Positions 22,079 to 29,608 of a DNA stretch of 42,817 nt are shown piece by piece. This stretch comes from a virus. Numbering within the stretch: the first letter of the stretch is position 1; each line of letters begins with the position of its first letter. The stretch covers positions 1 to 42,817 of the IMG/VR virus record IMGVR_UViG_3300020156_000048; one strand, 5' to 3'. A program made the position numbers and the translations under genes. The notes under the pieces were generated by a model. The model was given only the letters and a program-made list of their open reading frames with translations. It did no database searches and was not told the DNA's origin.

Positions 22079-22130
22079 GCTGCTGAAGGGGAAGCGCACG
22101 AGTTGTCTTAAGTGTGCTTCGACTTCCTAG
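21936..22130 (+). CDS. small zinc-ribbon protein
   Basis: A 64-residue protein with GEVYGKLTVL, KWRCGCACGYSG and LLKGKRTSCLKC. The domain is the same four-cysteine zinc ribbon as in the 13307-13846 protein, here without a second cluster. It may bind DNA or act as a decayed module from a homing nuclease. A GAGAAGG lies just before the ATG, with short spacing. Confidence 0.55.
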   Translation: MELKPVTMEKGEVYGKLTVLAKVKTKNGLKWRCGCACGYSGLLVRTNELLKGKRTSCLKCASTS

Positions 22131-22194
22131 GAACCGTCACCTGTGCATAAAACGACATTTCAGCAAGTAGGCCCCGCCTTCGGCACTACGAAGT

Positions 22195-22506
22195 ATGGCT
22201 AAGTTCACCGCAGAGGAGATCCGCGCCATGCCCGATTACGTTGTCCGGTATCTCGCGCCGATGCAGTGCATGGAGGAAGTCAGGGCCGAGGCCATTAGGA
22301 GATTCGTCATGTCGCAAAAACCCGCAAATAGCGACACGTCAGCCGTCCGTGTTGTTCACGTCCTGCGTAACGGTGAGCCCAAGTGCCCCAAGTGCGGCCA
22401 GGGGCTCGAAGCTGAAGGCGGAAGCGTTGTGCCGGCCGGATCTATGGACTGCGGTCCGCTCTACTGGCGCTGCGAGGACGACGGCGAGGAATGGGGCTGG
22501 GCGTGA
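22195..22506 (+). CDS. hypothetical protein with zinc ribbon
   Basis: A 103-residue protein with an N-terminal helix (ADYVVRYLAPMQ region) and a later CPKCGQG...CGPLYWRC arrangement that would bind one zinc. An internal Met near residue 38 is an alternative start. A 64-bp gap lies before it with no other feature. No function recognised. Confidence 0.55.
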   Translation: MAKFTAEEIRAMPDYVVRYLAPMQCMEEVRAEAIRRFVMSQKPANSDTSAVRVVHVLRNGEPKCPKCGQGLEAEGGSVVPAGSMDCGPLYWRCEDDGEEWGWA

Positions 22507-22545
22507 TCCTTCGCCTTCTGACTGAAACGAACAAGGATAAATCCA

Positions 22546-22935
22546 ATGGCTGAATTGAAAGACCTGATAGGCAAGACGATCACCGAAATTGAGGGCGAGA
22601 AAGGCGATGACTGCATGCGCCTCAAGACCTCGGACGGGAAGGAATACATCTTCGAGCACTTCCAAGACTGCTGCGAAGGCGTTGACATCGAGGACGTGGT
22701 TGGCGACCTGAACGACCTCATCGGCGAGCCGCTGCTGGAGGCTGAGGAAGTCACCCACGAAAACGAAAACCCGCCCGGTGTGGCGGTGCCACAGTACCAG
22801 GACTCGTTTACGTGGACGTTCTACAAGCTCGGCACGCGAAAAGGGTCCGTAACGGTCCGCTGGTACGGCTCCAGCAACGGCTACTACAGCGAGCGCGTGA
22901 CGTTCCACGAGGCTGGCGACGGGCGCTGGTATTAG
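22546..22935 (+). CDS. DUF7448-like protein
   Basis: A 129-residue acidic protein. The N-terminus ELKDLIGKTITEIEG, HFQDCCEGVDIEDVVGDL and NDLIGEPLLEAEEVT are the conserved parts of this phage/host family. The C-terminus has TWTFYKLGTRKGSVTVRW and a Trp/Tyr-rich ending. An AAGGATAA region precedes the ATG. Function unknown. Confidence 0.7.
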   Translation: MAELKDLIGKTITEIEGEKGDDCMRLKTSDGKEYIFEHFQDCCEGVDIEDVVGDLNDLIGEPLLEAEEVTHENENPPGVAVPQYQDSFTWTFYKLGTRKGSVTVRWYGSSNGYYSERVTFHEAGDGRWY

Positions 22936-22973
22936 CGCTTCGCCCAAACAGCTAATACACCGAGGAATAAACG

Positions 22974-23174
22974 ATGAGCCAGAAGCGAGAGAAGCTCCGT
23001 GCCGGGATCGCCCTCCTCAACGCCGCCGCGATGATGTTGGAGCAGGCCGGTTCGGAGTTCGGCGGCGAGGCTGAGAACGGCGTCAACGTGCTCATGGGCG
23101 AGGCAATCCATGCTGCTCAGCAAGCCGCCGTCCGGGCTGTCAGGCAGTACGACCGACTTAAGGAGCCGGCGTGA
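22974..23174 (+). CDS. small hypothetical helical protein, 66 residues
   Basis: An alanine-rich helical protein (GIALLNAAAMMLEQAG, HAAQQAAVRAVRQY). A GAGGAATAAACG region precedes ATG 22974. The end overlaps the next start by four bases. No family recognised. Confidence 0.6.
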   Translation: MSQKREKLRAGIALLNAAAMMLEQAGSEFGGEAENGVNVLMGEAIHAAQQAAVRAVRQYDRLKEPA

Positions 23175-23326
23175 ATCAGCGGTGTAGTACCCCATGGCAC
23201 CGCTCCCCCGCCAGTCGCCTCGATTCGTGGCTTTGGGAGCTGGCAATGGGCAAATGCTTTGCCGGAGCTAGGCCGCGAGCCTTCTGGCAGTGGTTGATGG
23301 ACCGGCAGGATCGGAGGGTTCTATGA
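23171..23326 (+). CDS. small hypothetical protein, 51 residues
   Basis: A GTG-started ORF with GTGA overlap upstream and ATGA overlap downstream. It is Trp/Arg-rich (LDSWLWELAMGKCF, ARPRAFWQWLMDRQDRR). Coupling to both neighbours supports it. No function recognised. Confidence 0.5.
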   Translation: MNQRCSTPWHRSPASRLDSWLWELAMGKCFAGARPRAFWQWLMDRQDRRVL

Positions 23327-23694
23327 CCAATGCCACACCGCAACCACTAGAGCGGGACGACCGCATGAGCCGCCCTGTGCTTGACTTCGCGGATACGCTC
23401 TATCCGGGGCTGCGGAACAAGCGCGTATCCGAATGCACGCCGGAGGAAAGCATCGTCGCCGGCATCGCCTGGATGGCCGACAACAGCGAGTACGGCATTG
23501 ACGACGCGGCGCGGGAGCTGATTGACGAGTTTCGCGCCTTCGTGTCGTTGCGGTCGGAGACGGCGCCGATTGCATGGCGCTGGAAGATCAAGGGCCACAC
23601 CGGCGATTGGATCTATGCGTCTAAGCGCCCGGACAACCTTCGCGCCGGCATGGAATGGGAAGTCGAGCCGCTGTTCGCGCAAGGTGGCCGATGA
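23323..23694 (+). CDS. hypothetical protein, 123 residues
   Basis: The ATGA start at 23323 is preferred to an in-frame upstream ATG. Acidic with a C-terminal IAWRWKIKGHTGDWIYASKRP segment that looks like a small beta domain found in other phage early proteins. No function recognised. Confidence 0.6.
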   Translation: MTNATPQPLERDDRMSRPVLDFADTLYPGLRNKRVSECTPEESIVAGIAWMADNSEYGIDDAARELIDEFRAFVSLRSETAPIAWRWKIKGHTGDWIYASKRPDNLRAGMEWEVEPLFAQGGR

Positions 23695-23879
23695 GAAAGC
23701 TGACCCTATACCGCGACGATTCCACCGTCCAAGTCGTGTACGAGAACGTAAAGCACTTCTTCTGGACGGCCAACAATACGGTGCTGGCCATCGCCCAGAT
23801 CACGGACGAGGCGACCGGGGCGCACCGCTACATCCACTGGCCGCGTGAGCGGTTCTGTTGGTTCAAGGACGAGAAATGA
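23691..23879 (+). CDS. hypothetical protein, 62 residues
   Basis: ATGA overlap at both ends. A strand-rich fold (RKLTLYRDDSTVQVVYENV, HWPRERFCWFK). No family recognised; position in the early operon only. Confidence 0.55.
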   Translation: MRKLTLYRDDSTVQVVYENVKHFFWTANNTVLAIAQITDEATGAHRYIHWPRERFCWFKDEK

Positions 23880-24679
23880 GCGACATGCGACCCGAAGACG
23901 CACAAGCAATGTGGGAGGCGCAAGGTCATGCGTCTTTCGATAAGCAGGAGCCATCAATGCTCGAACACTTGAAACTGGCCCTACTCGCCCGCGATCAATT
24001 TGAAGGCGATCCAGAAGGCGCGCTCACGGAGATGGAGTACCGTGTTCGCTTGGCGCTGTCTTCCCATAGGAACATAGGGAACGAGGTCATAGCCGGCCTA
24101 GAAGAGATCAGAGATGGAGCGCCGCTTAGGACGACCACATGCGACCAATCTGCCAATGCAGCGCAGGACGACATCATCGAGGCGTGCGCCAGGGTAGTCG
24201 AGACGCACGGCCTCGGCCCCATCGAGCCGCAAAAGTATTCGAGCATCGAGGATCGCTCGCTCATCAAGATCACGGAGGTCGGATGCCGCAGCATTCTCGC
24301 GGAGGCGGTGCGTGCGCTGAAGGGCCGGAAAAACCTTCGGGACGCCACGCTCGAAGACCTTGAGAAAGCGAACGCGCTCCCTTCCTCTACGGCACCGCTT
24401 GGCGAGCCGAAAGCGTGGATGGTTGAGCGGGAGTCGTGCGATCCCCCCGAAGTGTTCTTGACCGAAGTGGTGGCAAAGCAGAACGCCGCCCGAGGGCTCG
24501 CCGATACGGTCATCGTCCCCCTTTACAGCGAACGACAGCTAAGAGCCGCGCTGCCGTCCGCAACGGCACCCAAGAAGGAGCGATTCCATCCCAAGTGCAA
24601 CTGTAGCCGCCAGACGCGCTATTGCGATGGCGGCGAAGGTTGCCCGCGCCTCCCTGATGATGGTGGTCCCAATGGTTGA
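23876..24679 (+). CDS. large early accessory protein, 267 residues
   Basis: Starts at ATG 23876 in overlap with the previous stop. A helical N-terminal part is followed by EACARVVETHGLGP and a C-terminal region beginning KAWMVERESCDPPEVFLTE and VPLYSERQLRAAL, a domain often appended to phage early proteins. The last 35 residues are Cys-rich (CNCSRQTRYCDGGEGC), possibly zinc-binding. Function unknown; the modular make-up suggests fusions. Confidence 0.6.
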   Translation: MSDMRPEDAQAMWEAQGHASFDKQEPSMLEHLKLALLARDQFEGDPEGALTEMEYRVRLALSSHRNIGNEVIAGLEEIRDGAPLRTTTCDQSANAAQDDIIEACARVVETHGLGPIEPQKYSSIEDRSLIKITEVGCRSILAEAVRALKGRKNLRDATLEDLEKANALPSSTAPLGEPKAWMVERESCDPPEVFLTEVVAKQNAARGLADTVIVPLYSERQLRAALPSATAPKKERFHPKCNCSRQTRYCDGGEGCPRLPDDGGPNG

Positions 24680-24764
24680 AATCATTGCTGTGCTCATGGC
24701 TATCGTGGCCGGGTGCGTCATCGGAGCATGGTTTCTCTACAAACTGATCGATCTATTGCCATGA
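24627..24764 (+). CDS. small membrane protein, 45 residues
   Basis: ATG 24627 gives a 45-residue form, ATG 24672 a 30-residue form; which is used is unclear. Both have one transmembrane helix (IIAVLMAIVAGCVIGAWF) and a short C-terminus. It overlaps the end of the preceding gene. No function known. Confidence 0.5.
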   Translation: MAAKVARASLMMVVPMVEIIAVLMAIVAGCVIGAWFLYKLIDLLP

Positions 24765-24829
24765 ATCGTCACGCTGTGAAAACCAAGAGCGGTGTAGCAG
24801 ACGGCGAGAGAGACGCAAATGCTCGTTGA
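24761..24829 (+). CDS. possible 22-residue peptide
   Basis: An ATGA-overlap ORF ending within the following gene. The peptide is hydrophilic. It is supported only by its overlaps and may not be real. Confidence 0.25.
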   Translation: MNRHAVKTKSGVADGERDANAR

Positions 24830-25037
24830 GAACGACTGCGAAGATCAGGGCTTCACGCGCATCGAGGATGGCTGCTTTAACTCGCGCTGCCTGGAGTGGG
24901 TAGGGCGCGGCAACAACGCGAAACCCGTTCGCCCTAAGCTGGAGAAGCGCCAACGCAACGGCTCATGGTGGTGGATCTGCCCGAAGTGCGAGGCGTCCTA
25001 CGGAGCCGTGGCTGCGGCTTCCACAAAGAGAGACTGA
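24819..25037 (+). CDS. small Cys-containing hypothetical protein
   Basis: A 72-residue protein preceded by a GAGAGAGA ribosome site. WICPKCEASYG suggests half a zinc ribbon, with other Cys at the N-terminus (CEDQ, CFNSRC). Basic in the middle. Function unknown. Confidence 0.55.
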   Translation: MLVENDCEDQGFTRIEDGCFNSRCLEWVGRGNNAKPVRPKLEKRQRNGSWWWICPKCEASYGAVAAASTKRD

Positions 25038-25214
25038 ATGAGCAAAGGGCGGCGCGAATCGGTGACGCGAACCGTAAGCAGCCTTAGTAGATCCCCGAAT
25101 AGGCGGGGCGGAACGGGCGCTGAAAAGGGGGGATGGAACAAGAGCCTCCCCACTGCTGGCTTGCCGGAAGGTAGCCAACCCTTCCCCGCCCACCACAGCT
25201 TGGAGGTAAGAGAT

Positions 25215-25565
25215 ATGACCTTTGAAGATTGGTTTGAAGAAGCCTGGCGTAAAGGGCAAGTGACCGGCGAGTACAAGCACGACGCCGAGATGGCAGCTAA
25301 GGACGGCTGGGAGGCCGCGCTTCGCTTCGCCCGGCCGGAAGCTGCACGTACAGCGATGCCCTGGAGCCCGGAGGAAACGGCCCGCCGCTTCCATGCCGCC
25401 TACGAGGAGTTCGCGCCGGCCTTCGGTTACGTCACCCGCCAAGATACGCGGGAGTTCGATCCCAACAGCCAGAACGGGCGGCTAATGATCGCCGTAGTGC
25501 GAAACGTGCTCATCGAGCAGGCTTCTTCGCATTTTATGAACTCGGTCGAAGGGAACGGTAAATGA
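25215..25565 (+). CDS. hypothetical protein, 116 residues
   Basis: The start at ATG 25215 is chosen because it follows a strong GGAGG with ideal spacing; the 177-bp in-frame extension before it (from 25038) is Ser/Arg/Gly-rich and not protein-like. It opens MTFEDWFEEAWRKGQ, similar to the DWFE-type starts of phage host-interacting proteins. The 25038-25214 gap has no other convincing gene. Confidence 0.6.
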   Translation: MTFEDWFEEAWRKGQVTGEYKHDAEMAAKDGWEAALRFARPEAARTAMPWSPEETARRFHAAYEEFAPAFGYVTRQDTREFDPNSQNGRLMIAVVRNVLIEQASSHFMNSVEGNGK

Positions 25566-25774
25566 ACTGGCTAAGGCGACTGATCCACAACGCGCAAAAC
25601 CAGGACGCCTTTTGGGCCGAATGGCATAGAGAGCGCCGCAAGAAACGCCTCGCCTACTTCGTGGAGGAGCGGGCCAAGGCGATAGATAGGGCTGTTGCGG
25701 CAAGCCAAATGGTCAATTACTACCGTGGCCTGCTGCGCGACGATGCAACCACACCTCAGAAAGAGACACGATGA
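25562..25774 (+). CDS. small basic hypothetical protein, 70 residues
   Basis: ATGA-overlap start. Arg/Lys-rich with helices (WLRRLIHNAQNQ, FWAEWHRERRKKRLAYF). No family recognised. Confidence 0.55.
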   Translation: MNWLRRLIHNAQNQDAFWAEWHRERRKKRLAYFVEERAKAIDRAVAASQMVNYYRGLLRDDATTPQKETR

Positions 25775-25980
25775 GCAAGATGGTTCGTAAGCGGGCGTGG
25801 TTCCGTGTTCCGGTGGACTTCACCGCCGCTTCGGAGGCCGGACTACGCCACGCAATCAAGTCCTATGCGGCAGACCCAAGCTGGGAGACGACTGGTTTCG
25901 ATGTGGATTACGGCGTTTACTGGTGGCGTCAGGGGAAGGTTCGTCGTGAGACCGACGCCGCAGGGGAGATATCGAAATGA
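25771..25980 (+). CDS. small hypothetical protein, 69 residues
   Basis: ATGA overlap at both ends. Mixed alpha/beta composition (AWFRVPVDFTAAS, FDVDYGVYWW). Function unknown. Confidence 0.55.
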   Translation: MSKMVRKRAWFRVPVDFTAASEAGLRHAIKSYAADPSWETTGFDVDYGVYWWRQGKVRRETDAAGEISK

Positions 25981-26168
25981 GCCAATGGATTTCTTTCCGA
26001 GACCGCCTTCCTACTCACGAGGACGCCAACGAGAAGGGCGAGGTGGAACTTGCGGAGACCAACGGCCAGCGTCGCCGAGGCTTATGGGATTGGATTCCGC
26101 CGAATCACCCTCAAGCCAAGGATTTATGGCGCGTGAACGGATTTGCCGCATGGAGACGCATTCTGTGA
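25977..26168 (+). CDS. DUF551-like small protein
   Basis: A 63-residue protein beginning WISFRDRLP, the hallmark of the DUF551 domain of many Gram-negative phages. It lies in an early accessory block. Function unknown. Confidence 0.6.
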   Translation: MSQWISFRDRLPTHEDANEKGEVELAETNGQRRRGLWDWIPPNHPQAKDLWRVNGFAAWRRIL

Positions 26169-26196
26169 GACCGACTCTGGACTGCACGAAGGGAAA

Positions 26197-26901
26197 ATGA
26201 AGAAAGAAGTCATAGGCGATGCGACGCTCTATCTCTGCGACTGCGCCGAGGTCGAGATTGCCCATGATCTGCTCGTCACCGACCCGCCCTACGGCATGAA
26301 GTACGAGAGCGGCAGGGCTGGCGGGAAATGGGGATCTATCGTCGGTGACGACGATCTTGACGGCGTACACGCCCGGCTCGCGCACGTCCTTAAGGGCCTT
26401 CGCAGGGGCAGGCACGCCTATATTTTCGGGAACGCGCTGGACGCCTCCAAGCTACCTCTGTGCGGGCTGGCCGAACTAATTTGGGACAAGCAGATTATCG
26501 GCATGGGCGACCTGACGCAGCCTTGGGGGCCACAGCATGAGCGGATCACCTTCGCCGTATATGAGCACAGCAAGGCCAACCGTGAGAAGGGCATGGGGAA
26601 CCTTGCGGCCAGGATTCGCAAGGGCAGCGTACTCCGTAGCCTCCGAGCCCATAGCGGCGGGGTGAAGCATCACCCGACCGAGAAGCCAGTAGACATCCTC
26701 CGGCAGCTTATCGAGTCAAGCAGCATCCTCGGGGAGACGGTTTACGACCCGTTCATGGGTAGCGGAAGCACGCTAGTAGCAGCGCTCATGGAAGGCAGGA
26801 AGGCGGTCGGCTGCGAGATTGAGGGACGCTACTTTGAGACGGCTTGCAGGCGCGCCACAGAGGCTCAGCGGCAATCCGCACAGGTTGACGCGTTCGCATG
26901 A
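26197..26901 (+). CDS. DNA adenine/cytosine-N4 methyltransferase
   Basis: A 234-residue enzyme. The catalytic DPPY (residues 29-32) precedes the SAM-binding DPFMGSGSTLVAAL, so motif IV comes before motif I, the beta-class order. Also seen are HHPTEKPVDIL before motif I and GCEIEGRYFE after it, all typical of N6_N4_MTase enzymes. ATG 26197 is chosen after a GAAGGGA site. No restriction partner is nearby, so it likely protects phage DNA or changes host methylation. Target sequence unknown. Confidence 0.9.
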   Translation: MKKEVIGDATLYLCDCAEVEIAHDLLVTDPPYGMKYESGRAGGKWGSIVGDDDLDGVHARLAHVLKGLRRGRHAYIFGNALDASKLPLCGLAELIWDKQIIGMGDLTQPWGPQHERITFAVYEHSKANREKGMGNLAARIRKGSVLRSLRAHSGGVKHHPTEKPVDILRQLIESSSILGETVYDPFMGSGSTLVAALMEGRKAVGCEIEGRYFETACRRATEAQRQSAQVDAFA

Positions 26902-27056
26902 AATCTCTCGAAAAACTAGAAGACGATCAAATCCACCACGTTTACCCGACGTTTGGCCGAGAGCACATTACCAATGACCGAGGCAGTTGTTGGTGCCAGC
27001 CGCGCGTCGAGTTTGTAGAAGGCGGCGCAATCATCATCCATGAGGTAGAGCAATGA
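26898..27056 (+). CDS. small hypothetical protein, 52 residues
   Basis: ATGA overlaps at both ends. His/Cys residues (DDQIHHVYPTFGREH, CWCQPRVEF) and an EGGAIIIHEV strand suggest a small beta-rich protein; no family recognised. Confidence 0.55.
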   Translation: MKSLEKLEDDQIHHVYPTFGREHITNDRGSCWCQPRVEFVEGGAIIIHEVEQ

Positions 27057-27271
27057 GAATCCAATACCCAGTACATCAAGTGGCCGACGAAGAGCGCGAG
27101 TACTGCTATGTGGCTGACGCCACGGGGCGGGAACTTGAGATAGAGGAGATCGTAGCTGCGCTGAATGCCAGCCACGGCGACATGCAACTGTGGCGCGATT
27201 GGTCTGAGTGGGCGCAGAGGCGCTTCAAGGAAGAAACCGGGAAAGACCTGCAGACTCAGGCAGCGGCATGA
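27053..27271 (+). CDS. hypothetical acidic protein, 72 residues
   Basis: Acidic, helical protein (EEIVAALNASHG, WSEWAQRRFKEE). ATGA overlap upstream. Function unknown. Confidence 0.55.
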   Translation: MRIQYPVHQVADEEREYCYVADATGRELEIEEIVAALNASHGDMQLWRDWSEWAQRRFKEETGKDLQTQAAA

Positions 27272-27336
27272 AATCCTGCGGTGCAGCCCTGAAGTGGTCT
27301 GCGCAACTTAGGAGGACGAATGAAGCTCTGCAATGA
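27268..27336 (+). CDS. possible 22-residue peptide
   Basis: A short ATGA-linked ORF overlapping the start of the following gene. Hydrophilic and basic. Support is only from overlap; may not be translated. Confidence 0.25.
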   Translation: MKSCGAALKWSAQLRRTNEALQ

Positions 27337-27523
27337 CTGCAAGCACTTTGCTCCGGGCGTTTACTCGCTCAAGGCCGGAGGGTGCGTTCGCCCGCCATCA
27401 TGTCAACACGAGAACAACGCCAGTCTCGTAGACGGAAGGCCGCTTAAAGACCCTGAGACCCTGCGATACAGCGGAGCCTCATCCGCTTGCCGCAAAGAAG
27501 GATTTTGGTGGGAGGCCAAGTGA
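27320..27523 (+). CDS. small Cys-cluster phage protein
   Basis: A 67-residue protein with CNDCKHF at the start, CVRPPSC, a later Cys and SLVDGRPLKDP. This pattern is common for small zinc-binding proteins in temperate phages. GGAGGACG precedes ATG 27320. Role unknown. Confidence 0.65.
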   Translation: MKLCNDCKHFAPGVYSLKAGGCVRPPSCQHENNASLVDGRPLKDPETLRYSGASSACRKEGFWWEAK

Positions 27524-27550
27524 CAGGCTCTATTTACGTAAACGAGTGAC

Positions 27551-27886
27551 ATGGAACTGCTGACGGTCGAAGACTGCGCCGCCAAGGGCAAGTGCTCCCC
27601 GCGTACTATCCGCAGGGAAATCATGCTCGGCAGGCTCAAGGCCGTCCGTTTGCGGTCCCTTGTTAGAATCCGGCCACAAGACTGGGAGGCTTACCTGTGC
27701 CAATCCGGCGTCACGGCAGGGGATTTGAGGTACGAATCCAGCACGGCGGACGGAGAATTAGCAAGACTGTTGCGACTCGCGCCGACGCTCAGTACGTCGA
27801 AGCGAAGCTCCGGCAGCGCATCCACGACACAAAGGCGGGTCGTACCCCTACCTACTCGCTCGAAGAGGCATTCGTCCGCTGGCTGA
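27551..27886 (+). CDS. excisionase-like helix-turn-helix protein
   Basis: An 111-residue frame whose first 55 residues are a winged-helix HTH of the MerR/Xis kind: LTVEDCAAKGKCSPRTIRRE and then RSLVRIRPQDWEAYL. The following residues overlap the integrase frame by 190 bp and are less protein-like, so the frame may be longer than the functional domain. It lies directly before int, as xis does in many phages. It could direct excision or regulate int. Confidence 0.6.
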   Translation: MELLTVEDCAAKGKCSPRTIRREIMLGRLKAVRLRSLVRIRPQDWEAYLCQSGVTAGDLRYESSTADGELARLLRLAPTLSTSKRSSGSASTTQRRVVPLPTRSKRHSSAG

Positions 27887-28656
27887 ACGGGGAAGCCTCG
27901 CAGCTCAAGTCCAGGGACTCACTAGATTCCGTCGTCCGCAGGGTCTTCGATAAGGTCAAGGGAAGGCCCCTGCATGAGATCGTTGACGTAGCCGCCAAGG
28001 TCGAGGAGCAAGGCAGGAAAGACGGCCTACTCCCCGCCACCATCAACCGCCGCCTCGCCTGCCTCCGCAGGGTCGCCAAGCTGGCCTATCGCAAGTGGGG
28101 ATGGCTAGACAACGACTTGGGGGCCAAGATCCAGCTTCTAGGCGGGGAACGTAAGCGCTCCCGCTACCTGACCCAAGCCGAAGCGAAGCGGCTCATAGCG
28201 GCCTCCTCCGGGCCTATGCGGGAGGCTATGCGCTGGTTCCTGCTGACGGGGCTTAGAAGGGGGGAGTTTCTGAAGGTGACGCCAGAGAGCTTCCGGGACC
28301 GCCATTTGCTCGTCGAGATTTCCAAGTCCGGCAAGCCAAGGGCGATTCCATTGCCGGCCGAGCTGGACCCCAATAGGTTCCCTTACGGGCTGAACGAGAC
28401 GGCCTTGGAGAGAGGTTTCCGCGAAGCACGCTCTAGGGCTGGCCTGGAGGGCGTGTGGCTGCACGATCTACGCCGGACCTACGGGACATGGCTACTCCAG
28501 AACGGAGCCAGCCTGGCGGCTATACGTGACTTGCTGGGCCATTCCGACATCACCATGACTTCCCGCTACCTCGGAACCACGGCGACGGACCTCAAGGCTG
28601 CTGTGCGGGTTTTGGATCGCGTGGGGCTGTCGCGGGGCAAGAAAAGAGCGGCTTAG
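27697..28656 (+). CDS. int: tyrosine recombinase integrase
   Basis: A 319-residue integrase starting at GTG 27697. An arm-type N-terminal domain (RRHGRGFEVRIQHGGRRIS) is followed by a core-binding domain (about 55-140) and a catalytic domain with R187 (TGLRRGE), K213 (SGKPRAIP), H256 and R259 (LHDLRR), H282 (LLGHS) and Y291 (TSRYLG). All catalytic residues are present. Being the last gene of the early rightward operon mirrors lambda. It would insert the circular genome at a host attachment site. Confidence 0.93.
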   Translation: MPIRRHGRGFEVRIQHGGRRISKTVATRADAQYVEAKLRQRIHDTKAGRTPTYSLEEAFVRWLNGEASQLKSRDSLDSVVRRVFDKVKGRPLHEIVDVAAKVEEQGRKDGLLPATINRRLACLRRVAKLAYRKWGWLDNDLGAKIQLLGGERKRSRYLTQAEAKRLIAASSGPMREAMRWFLLTGLRRGEFLKVTPESFRDRHLLVEISKSGKPRAIPLPAELDPNRFPYGLNETALERGFREARSRAGLEGVWLHDLRRTYGTWLLQNGASLAAIRDLLGHSDITMTSRYLGTTATDLKAAVRVLDRVGLSRGKKRAA

Positions 28657-28787
28657 AGGGAAAATAAGCCTTTGCCATCGGATGTTTAACCCGGTTGTCC
28701 ACAGGCGGCCATCCGGACTCCATAGGGCAGGAACCGCCCAGAAAGGCCGGAAATGGACTCTCGGCGGGGCAAAAATGGGGCAGGGAT
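28657..28787. other. convergent gap after int, possible attP region
   Basis: A 131-bp stretch between the convergent ends of int and the holin-like gene. It holds an interrupted dyad (CGGATG/CATCCG), a GGCGG/CCGCC dyad and two GGGGCA copies 11 bp apart (about 28766-28783). These could be recombinase arm or core sites, but no tRNA-like or other recognisable core is visible. No clear terminator either. Confidence 0.3.
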
Positions 28788-29198
28788 TTACGCCTTCCCC
28801 TTCACCCGCTCGAAGCTCCTAAGACCACCAAGCCCCAGCATCCCCATAAGCAGCATCATCAGGGTATCCGTGTCGATGGGCGGCATGGGAGGAACGACCG
28901 CCCCGAACAGGCTTGCGACCCACGGCAGGATCGGCCGCACGACGAAGGTGTAGGCCAAACCAGCCCCGCATACCCAGCCGCAGAAGGGCCTCCAGCCGCC
29001 CCTGTAGGCGTCCGTGGTGGCCTCGGCCTTGTTGACCTCCATCTGACCCAAGGCGAGCTTCAGGTCAGCGTCTAGGGCCGCTAATTCGCCCTTTTGGGCC
29101 AGCTCCATGGCCTTCAATTTGGCTTCAGCCGCCGCCTGGGGGTCTGGGATGATCTTGTCGATGATCGACGTTACGGCCGGCAAAAGGGCTTGCCACAT
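28788..29198 (-). CDS. holin-like (3-TM holin family) protein
   Basis: A 136-residue protein preceded by GGGAGG. After a helical soluble N-terminal half (about 1-65) there are hydrophobic segments near residues 75-98 (CGWVCGAGLAYTFVV onward) and 110-128 (LMMLLMGMLGLGGL). The linker GGWRPFCGW is typical of the three-TM holin family known from gene-transfer agents and phages. It lies at the end of the late unit in a lysis-type cluster. It would open the inner membrane. Assignment by pattern only. Confidence 0.68.
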   Translation of the reverse strand: MWQALLPAVTSIIDKIIPDPQAAAEAKLKAMELAQKGELAALDADLKLALGQMEVNKAEATTDAYRGGWRPFCGWVCGAGLAYTFVVRPILPWVASLFGAVVPPMPPIDTDTLMMLLMGMLGLGGLRSFERVKGKA

Positions 29199-29200
29199 AC

Positions 29201-29608
29201 CTACCTCCCGCTCACTTCCATGTAGAAATCGGGGATGCCGTTCACGAGGCTCATAAACTCCTCGAAGCCCCCCTTGCTGTTCAGCACCGCCGTCTTGCCG
29301 TTCAGCTCCCCGAAGGACTCCCCGATCAGGACACATCCAAGACTGTCGGCCTCGGTGTTGCCCTTGTGGAAAAGGACTCGGGTATGGCCGGGGACGTGGA
29401 TTTCGTAGGTCGCATACGCCCCTCGGTTGTACCAAGAGACTGAGCAGCGATAGACCCCGTTCTGGATGACGATCTGTTTGCCGTGGGCCGCTTCGTCAGG
29501 GTGGAAGGTCCTCTCCAACGACACGGCAAATGGCCTCCCATCCCACAGCAGAACCGAATAGCAGCCGTCAGGACGAACGGCGACCGTCTTGAGCTGTAGC
29601 CGGGTCAC
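29201..29608 (-). CDS. DUF5675 protein, candidate cell-wall enzyme
   Basis: A 135-residue protein starting at GTG 29608, matching DUF5675 by the conserved block HKGNTEADSLGCVLIG (81-96) plus TAVLNSKGGFEEFM. Invariant-looking residues H81, N84, D88 and C92 form a possible active site and loosely recall L,D-transpeptidase motifs; this is comparison, not homology proof. It sits between the holin-like gene and the serine protease in the slot where an endolysin is expected. No other cell-wall hydrolase is evident in the genome. Confidence 0.6.
   Translation of the reverse strand: MTRLQLKTVAVRPDGCYSVLLWDGRPFAVSLERTFHPDEAAHGKQIVIQNGVYRCSVSWYNRGAYATYEIHVPGHTRVLFHKGNTEADSLGCVLIGESFGELNGKTAVLNSKGGFEEFMSLVNGIPDFYMEVSGR

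Noticed and set aside
25038-25214. N-terminal extension of the 116-residue gene
   Set aside because: In-frame and open, but Ser/Arg/Gly-rich and followed by a strong ribosome site at the internal ATG 25215.
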